Shown: in pieces, positions 61,120 to 64,000 of the stretch | How the letters are laid out: the number at the start of each line of letters is the position of its first letter | Numbering within the stretch: the stretch's first letter is position 1 | From: Streptomyces sp. NA02950 | Lineage (GTDB): Bacteria > Actinomycetota > Actinomycetes > Streptomycetales > Streptomycetaceae | Direction of reading: 5' to 3' | DNA length: 64,000 bases | NCBI RefSeq assembly: GCF_013364155.1 | Contig: NZ_CP054916.1 | Coordinates: forward strand, 8,958,001-9,022,000 | Made by a program: the position numbers and the translations under genes | The notes under the pieces: model-generated | What the model was told of the DNA's origin: nothing | The model's input: only the letters and a program-made list of their open reading frames with translations | The model's database searches: none

Positions 61120-62469
61120 TCAGACGCCCTCCGGCGGAGAGTCGCGCAGCGCGCGCGTCACCGACCAGGCGACGGACACCATGGGTACGGCCACCACCGC
61201 CCCGATCACCCCCGCGACGATGCTCCCGGCGATGACCGAGATGGCGACCACCACCGGATGCAGCCGGACTGCCCAGCTCATCACCAGTGGATGCAGGACA
61301 TGCCCTTCGAACTGCCCCACGATCACGATGAGCGCCAGCACGACCGCCGCGATCACCGGACCCCGCCCCGCCAGCGCCACCACCGTGGCCACCGCCAGCG
61401 CGATCGGCGACCCGATCAGCGGGATGAAGGTGGCGAAGAAGACCAGCAGTGTCAGCGGCAGGGCCAGTGGCACCCGCAGCAGGAACAGCGCGACGCCCAC
61501 CAGGGTGGCGTTGCTGGCCGCCACCAGGATGATGCCCCGGGTGTATCCGGCGAACGTGCTCCAGGCCGCCTGCCCCGCCCGGTCCCACGGCGACCGTGCG
61601 GCCTCCGGGAGCTGTCCGCGGAACCACCGCCACATCCGGTCGCCGGAGTGGACGAAGAAGATCGAGCAGAACAGTGCCAGAACCGCAGCGGTGAGCGCCT
61701 CCACCGCGCGGCCCGCACCGCTGAGCGCCCTGCTGATCAGGGCCCCGCGGTTCCGGGAGACGAAGGAGTTGATCCTGTCGTGCAGTCCCGCCAGGGTGCC
61801 GCGCCGGGCATGGAACGGGGGCCCCTCCAGCCAGCGTTCGATCCGGCCGATTCCGCCGCGGAACTCACCCACCAGCCTGCTCGCCTCACCGGCCGCCGCG
61901 TTTCCCACCAGCGCCAGCAGTCCGAGCACCAGGAACAGACTGCCGAACACCGCGAGTGCCACAGCCAGTGGCCGGGGCACCACCCGCGCCAGCAGATCGG
62001 TCAGCGGGCGCAGCAGCGCCGTGGCCACCAGGGCGAGAAACACCGCCACCGCGACGAGTTCGAACTGCCCCAGCACCGTGAACGCCAGGTAGACGGCCAC
62101 TCCGACGGCAAGGATCCGCCATGCGTACGCCGCGGCCAGCCGCAGTCCGGGATGGACGAGGGCACCTTCCCCGTCCGCCCCGCCCGCCCCGCGCACAGCG
62201 GCCGGGACCGCCGCGGATCCGGAGCGGGTGCGGGCTGCCGCGGCCCGTGAGGCACGGCGCGGACGGCCACCGGCTGCCCCGCGCGGACGACGTGCGCGCC
62301 GCGGCGTACTCCCGTTCGCCCCCATGTGCTTCCCGCCGGCCGTCGCCGCGCCCCGCTCCGGTCCGCCCTGATCCGGTCCGTCCGGCTCCGATCCGCCGCG
62401 TTCCGATCCGTCGTGTGCCGCTCCATCAGATGCCGGTCCGTCGGACGGGGGGAGAGACCCGCTGCTCAC
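61120..62469 (-). CDS. AI-2E family (PerM/TqsA-type) transporter
   Basis: A 449-residue membrane protein with seven to eight membrane helices and the large soluble loop of the AI-2E exporter family (FRGGIGRIERWLEGPPFHARR, about 255-275). Late motifs FFATFIPLIGSPIALAVATV (about 350-370) and GQFEGHVLHPLVMS are family signatures. The N-terminal 90 residues are low complexity, rich in Ser/Asp/Gly and then basic. The start is uncertain: GTG 62469 or ATG 62325, which would shorten that leader; neither has a strong ribosome site. Divergent from the PLP enzyme. The transported compound is unknown. Confidence 0.82.
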   Translation of the reverse strand: MSSGSLPPSDGPASDGAAHDGSERGGSEPDGPDQGGPERGAATAGGKHMGANGSTPRRARRPRGAAGGRPRRASRAAAARTRSGSAAVPAAVRGAGGADGEGALVHPGLRLAAAYAWRILAVGVAVYLAFTVLGQFELVAVAVFLALVATALLRPLTDLLARVVPRPLAVALAVFGSLFLVLGLLALVGNAAAGEASRLVGEFRGGIGRIERWLEGPPFHARRGTLAGLHDRINSFVSRNRGALISRALSGAGRAVEALTAAVLALFCSIFFVHSGDRMWRWFRGQLPEAARSPWDRAGQAAWSTFAGYTRGIILVAASNATLVGVALFLLRVPLALPLTLLVFFATFIPLIGSPIALAVATVVALAGRGPVIAAVVLALIVIVGQFEGHVLHPLVMSWAVRLHPVVVAISVIAGSIVAGVIGAVVAVPMVSVAWSVTRALRDSPPEGV

Positions 62470-62534
62470 GTCGGCGCCACCGCCTTCTGCGTCCCGGCCC
62501 TCGCGGTGGAAAGCGTCCGGACTCAATCTGTTCA

Positions 62535-62560
62535 ACCGATTATTTCGGAATGTACCGATT
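62535..62560. repeat. direct repeat in the divergent promoter region
   Basis: ACCGATT occurs at 62535-62541 and 62554-62560, again 19 bases apart, in a short AT-rich patch. TTCAACCG/CGATTGAA at its ends form an imperfect inverted repeat. It is a candidate regulator site between the transporter and the aminotransferase-type gene. Confidence 0.4.
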
Positions 62561-62633
62561 GAAGCAGGGTGGGTGTCCGGGCGGGGGAACCTCTTCCCGG
62601 GCGCGGCGGGCCCGCACCGGCCGTCGAGTCCGC

Positions 62634-62648
62634 GGAGCGAGGGCGGGC
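62634..62648. repeat. first copy of a 15-bp repeat flanking the PLP enzyme gene
   Basis: GGAGCGAGGGCGGGC is identical to 63986-64000, after the stop codon of the gene at 62710-63930, and both copies follow a GAGT-CCG-like string. The copies therefore bracket the gene. Confidence 0.6.
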
Positions 62649-62709
62649 CGTGGCGTTCCCTCCCGCCCACGGCGGCTCCATAATCGATCACCCGTCCAAG
62701 GAGTCACCC

Positions 62710-63930
62710 GTGACGTACGACATCACCGCCGTCCGCGCGCAGTTCCCCGCCCTGAGAGCCGGATCGGCGCACTTCGACGGACCGGGCGGCACACAGACAC
62801 CCCGGCCCGTCATCGAGGCCGTCTCCGAGGCGCTGGCCAACCCCTTGTCCAACCGCGGCCGTCTCACCACGGGGGAGCGGAACGCCGAGACCCTCGTCGC
62901 GGAGGCCCGTCTCGCGCTGGCGGACCTGCTGGGCGCGGACCCTGCCGCAGTCGTCTTCGGCCGCAGTGCCACTCAGCTGGCGTACGACTTCTCCCGCACC
63001 CTGGCCAAGACCTGGACGCCGGGGGATGAGGTCGTGGTGTCCCGTCTGGACCACGACTCCAACATCCGCCCCTGGGTGCAGGCGGCGGCCCGTGCCGGTG
63101 CCACCGTACGCTGGGCCGACTTCGACCCGGTCACGGGCGAGCTGACCCCCGATCACATCGGCGCCGTACTGAGCGACCGCACCCGGCTGGTCGCGGTCAC
63201 GGCCGCCTCGAATCTGATCGGAACCCGTCCGGCGATCGCGGAGATCTCCCGGATGGTCCATGCGGCCGGGGCGCTGCTGTACGTCGACGGTGTGCATTAC
63301 ACCGCGCACGTCCATGTCGATATCGACCGGCTAGGGGCGGACTTCTTCACCTGCTCCCCGTATAAATTCCTCGGCCCTCACCTCGGCGTTCTGGCGAGCC
63401 GTCCGGAAATACTGGAGAATCTGACCCCGGACAAACTGCTGCCGTCGACCAACGACGTCCCCGAGCGTTTTGAATTCGGCACCCTGCCCTATGAATTCCT
63501 CGCCGGAACGCGCGCCGCGGTCGACTTCCTGGCGGGTCTGGACCCGACGGCCCAGGGTGATCGCCGGGAGCGGCTGGCCGCGTCGTTCGAGGCGCTCGAA
63601 ACGTACGAGGACTCCCTGCGGCTGCGGATCGAAGAGGGCCTCGCCGCGTTCGGCGCGATCACGGTCCACTCCCGGGCCAAGCACCGCACCCCGACCCTCC
63701 TGCTGACCATCGGCGGACGCGACACAACCGACGCGTACCGCGCGCTCGCCGCCCGTGGCGTCGACGCCCCGTCCGGCTCCTTCTACGCGCTGGAACCGTC
63801 CCGCAGACTGGGGCTCGGCGACACCGGAGGACTCCGCGTCGGACTGGCCCCCTACACCAGCGCCGAGGACGTGGACCGGCTGCTCAACGGCCTGTCCGAC
63901 GTCATGGACGAGCCGGTCACGCATCCCTGA
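62710..63930 (+). CDS. cysteine-desulfurase-like aminotransferase class V enzyme
   Basis: A 406-residue PLP enzyme. The PLP-binding site has ASNLIGTRPAIAEI, VDGVHYTAHVHVDI (aspartate and histidine) and the Schiff-base lysine K219 in CSPYKFLGPHLG. The opening ALRAGSAHFDGPGGTQTPRP and LSNRGRLTTGERNAETL resemble the CsdA/VIO-type subfamily. No active-site cysteine loop of IscS type is evident in RTPTLLLTIGGRDTT. AAGGAG precedes GTG 62710. Probable function: a cysteine desulfurase or related selenocysteine lyase/aminotransferase, substrate uncertain. Confidence 0.85.
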   Translation: MTYDITAVRAQFPALRAGSAHFDGPGGTQTPRPVIEAVSEALANPLSNRGRLTTGERNAETLVAEARLALADLLGADPAAVVFGRSATQLAYDFSRTLAKTWTPGDEVVVSRLDHDSNIRPWVQAAARAGATVRWADFDPVTGELTPDHIGAVLSDRTRLVAVTAASNLIGTRPAIAEISRMVHAAGALLYVDGVHYTAHVHVDIDRLGADFFTCSPYKFLGPHLGVLASRPEILENLTPDKLLPSTNDVPERFEFGTLPYEFLAGTRAAVDFLAGLDPTAQGDRRERLAASFEALETYEDSLRLRIEEGLAAFGAITVHSRAKHRTPTLLLTIGGRDTTDAYRALAARGVDAPSGSFYALEPSRRLGLGDTGGLRVGLAPYTSAEDVDRLLNGLSDVMDEPVTHP

Positions 63931-63965
63931 AGCCGTCCGCGCGCCGTCCACGCGCCGTCCACGCG

Positions 63966-63993
63966 CTCGCTCCCGCCGGAGTGCCGGAGCGAG
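63966..63993 (+). terminator. hairpin after the PLP enzyme gene
   Basis: CTCGCTCC and GGAGCGAG form a perfect 8-bp stem with a 12-base loop 36 bases beyond the stop codon. The right arm lies in the 15-bp repeat copy at 63986. Confidence 0.55.
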
Positions 63994-64000
63994 GGCGGGC
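63986..64000. repeat. second copy of the 15-bp repeat
   Basis: Identical to 62634-62648, at the very end of the window. See that entry. Confidence 0.6.

Noticed and set aside
1..64000. tRNA, rRNA, CRISPR arrays and intact insertion sequences
   Set aside because: No cloverleaf-like sequence with a GTTCGA loop, no rRNA-like sequence, no regularly spaced repeats and no transposase frame were seen on either strand.

Overview
The window is 64 kb of very GC-rich DNA (about 70% or more) with strong third-position G/C preference, GTG and TTG starts, AGGAGG-type ribosome sites and terminator hairpins without U-tracts. Together with the gene families present (roadblock/LC7 proteins, MarR-ABC pairs, a HmpA/NsrR pair whose Fe-S ligands match the Streptomyces coelicolor protein, a secreted alpha-amylase), this points to a Streptomyces chromosome. 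I see no rRNA, tRNA, CRISPR array, intact insertion sequence, prophage or complete antibiotic cluster. The content is mostly metabolic and accessory, and there is an unusual number of broken genes.

Layout. 0-9 kb: small hypothetical genes, a decayed repeat protein (1160-1918), a GMC oxidoreductase (3202-4776) beside an orphan TetR-type operator and an alpha/beta-hydrolase remnant, a methyltransferase, and a group of two roadblock proteins flanking a zinc alcohol dehydrogenase and a PPOX-fold flavin enzyme. 9-14.4 kb: an unknown protein, TesB thioesterase, a large DEAD/DEAH helicase and a YdjM-type membrane protein. 14.4-18.2 kb: two overlapping ABC half-transporters with complementary defects in their ATP sites. 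18.3-20.8 kb: a lipoprotein L,D-transpeptidase and a secreted alpha-amylase. 20.8-23.3 kb: a divergent MarR/ABC exporter pair with a palindrome between. 23.3-28.3 kb: a CoA-transferase, an acetyl-xylan esterase-like hydrolase and a three-gene polar amino-acid ABC importer.

28.3-36.5 kb: a frameshifted small gene, a GH127 arabinofuranosidase-type enzyme, a MerR-PP2C fusion protein, a 125-bp MITE-like palindrome touching the stop codon of a 2-hydroxyacid dehydrogenase, an AT-rich spacer followed by a PLL-type propeller lectin, an aldo/keto reductase and a TetR regulator. 36.5-41.4 kb: a HelD-like RNA-polymerase-associated ATPase behind a 10-bp inverted repeat, a CobW-family GTPase and a secreted FG-GAP propeller protein. 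41.4-45.5 kb: a histidine-kinase stump, another aldo/keto reductase, a probably leaderless ribbon-helix-helix/Doc toxin-antitoxin operon, and an MFS exporter with its MarR regulator.

45.6-51.9 kb: a YncE-like lipoprotein divergent from a phosphorolytic sugar module (HAD phosphomutase overlapping a GH65 phosphorylase), with a perfect 19-bp inverted repeat and a 10-bp direct repeat between them; then an HhH-PHP protein and a YceI protein. 52.1-55.2 kb: an acidic protein, a membrane metalloprotease and a tiny zinc ribbon (a possible unstudied unit), an NTF2-like protein and a macro domain protein. 55.2-57.2 kb: a translationally coupled NarL-type two-component system. 57.4-60.2 kb: a methyltransferase with two frameshifts, then hmpA and nsrR with two sites resembling the NsrR consensus, which form a nitric-oxide detoxification unit. 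60.2-64 kb: a metallophosphoesterase, an AI-2E-family membrane protein and a cysteine-desulfurase-like PLP enzyme.

Several frameshifts fall in short G or C runs, so some of the broken genes may be assembly errors. Others, such as the kinase stump and the repeat-protein remnant, are truly decayed.
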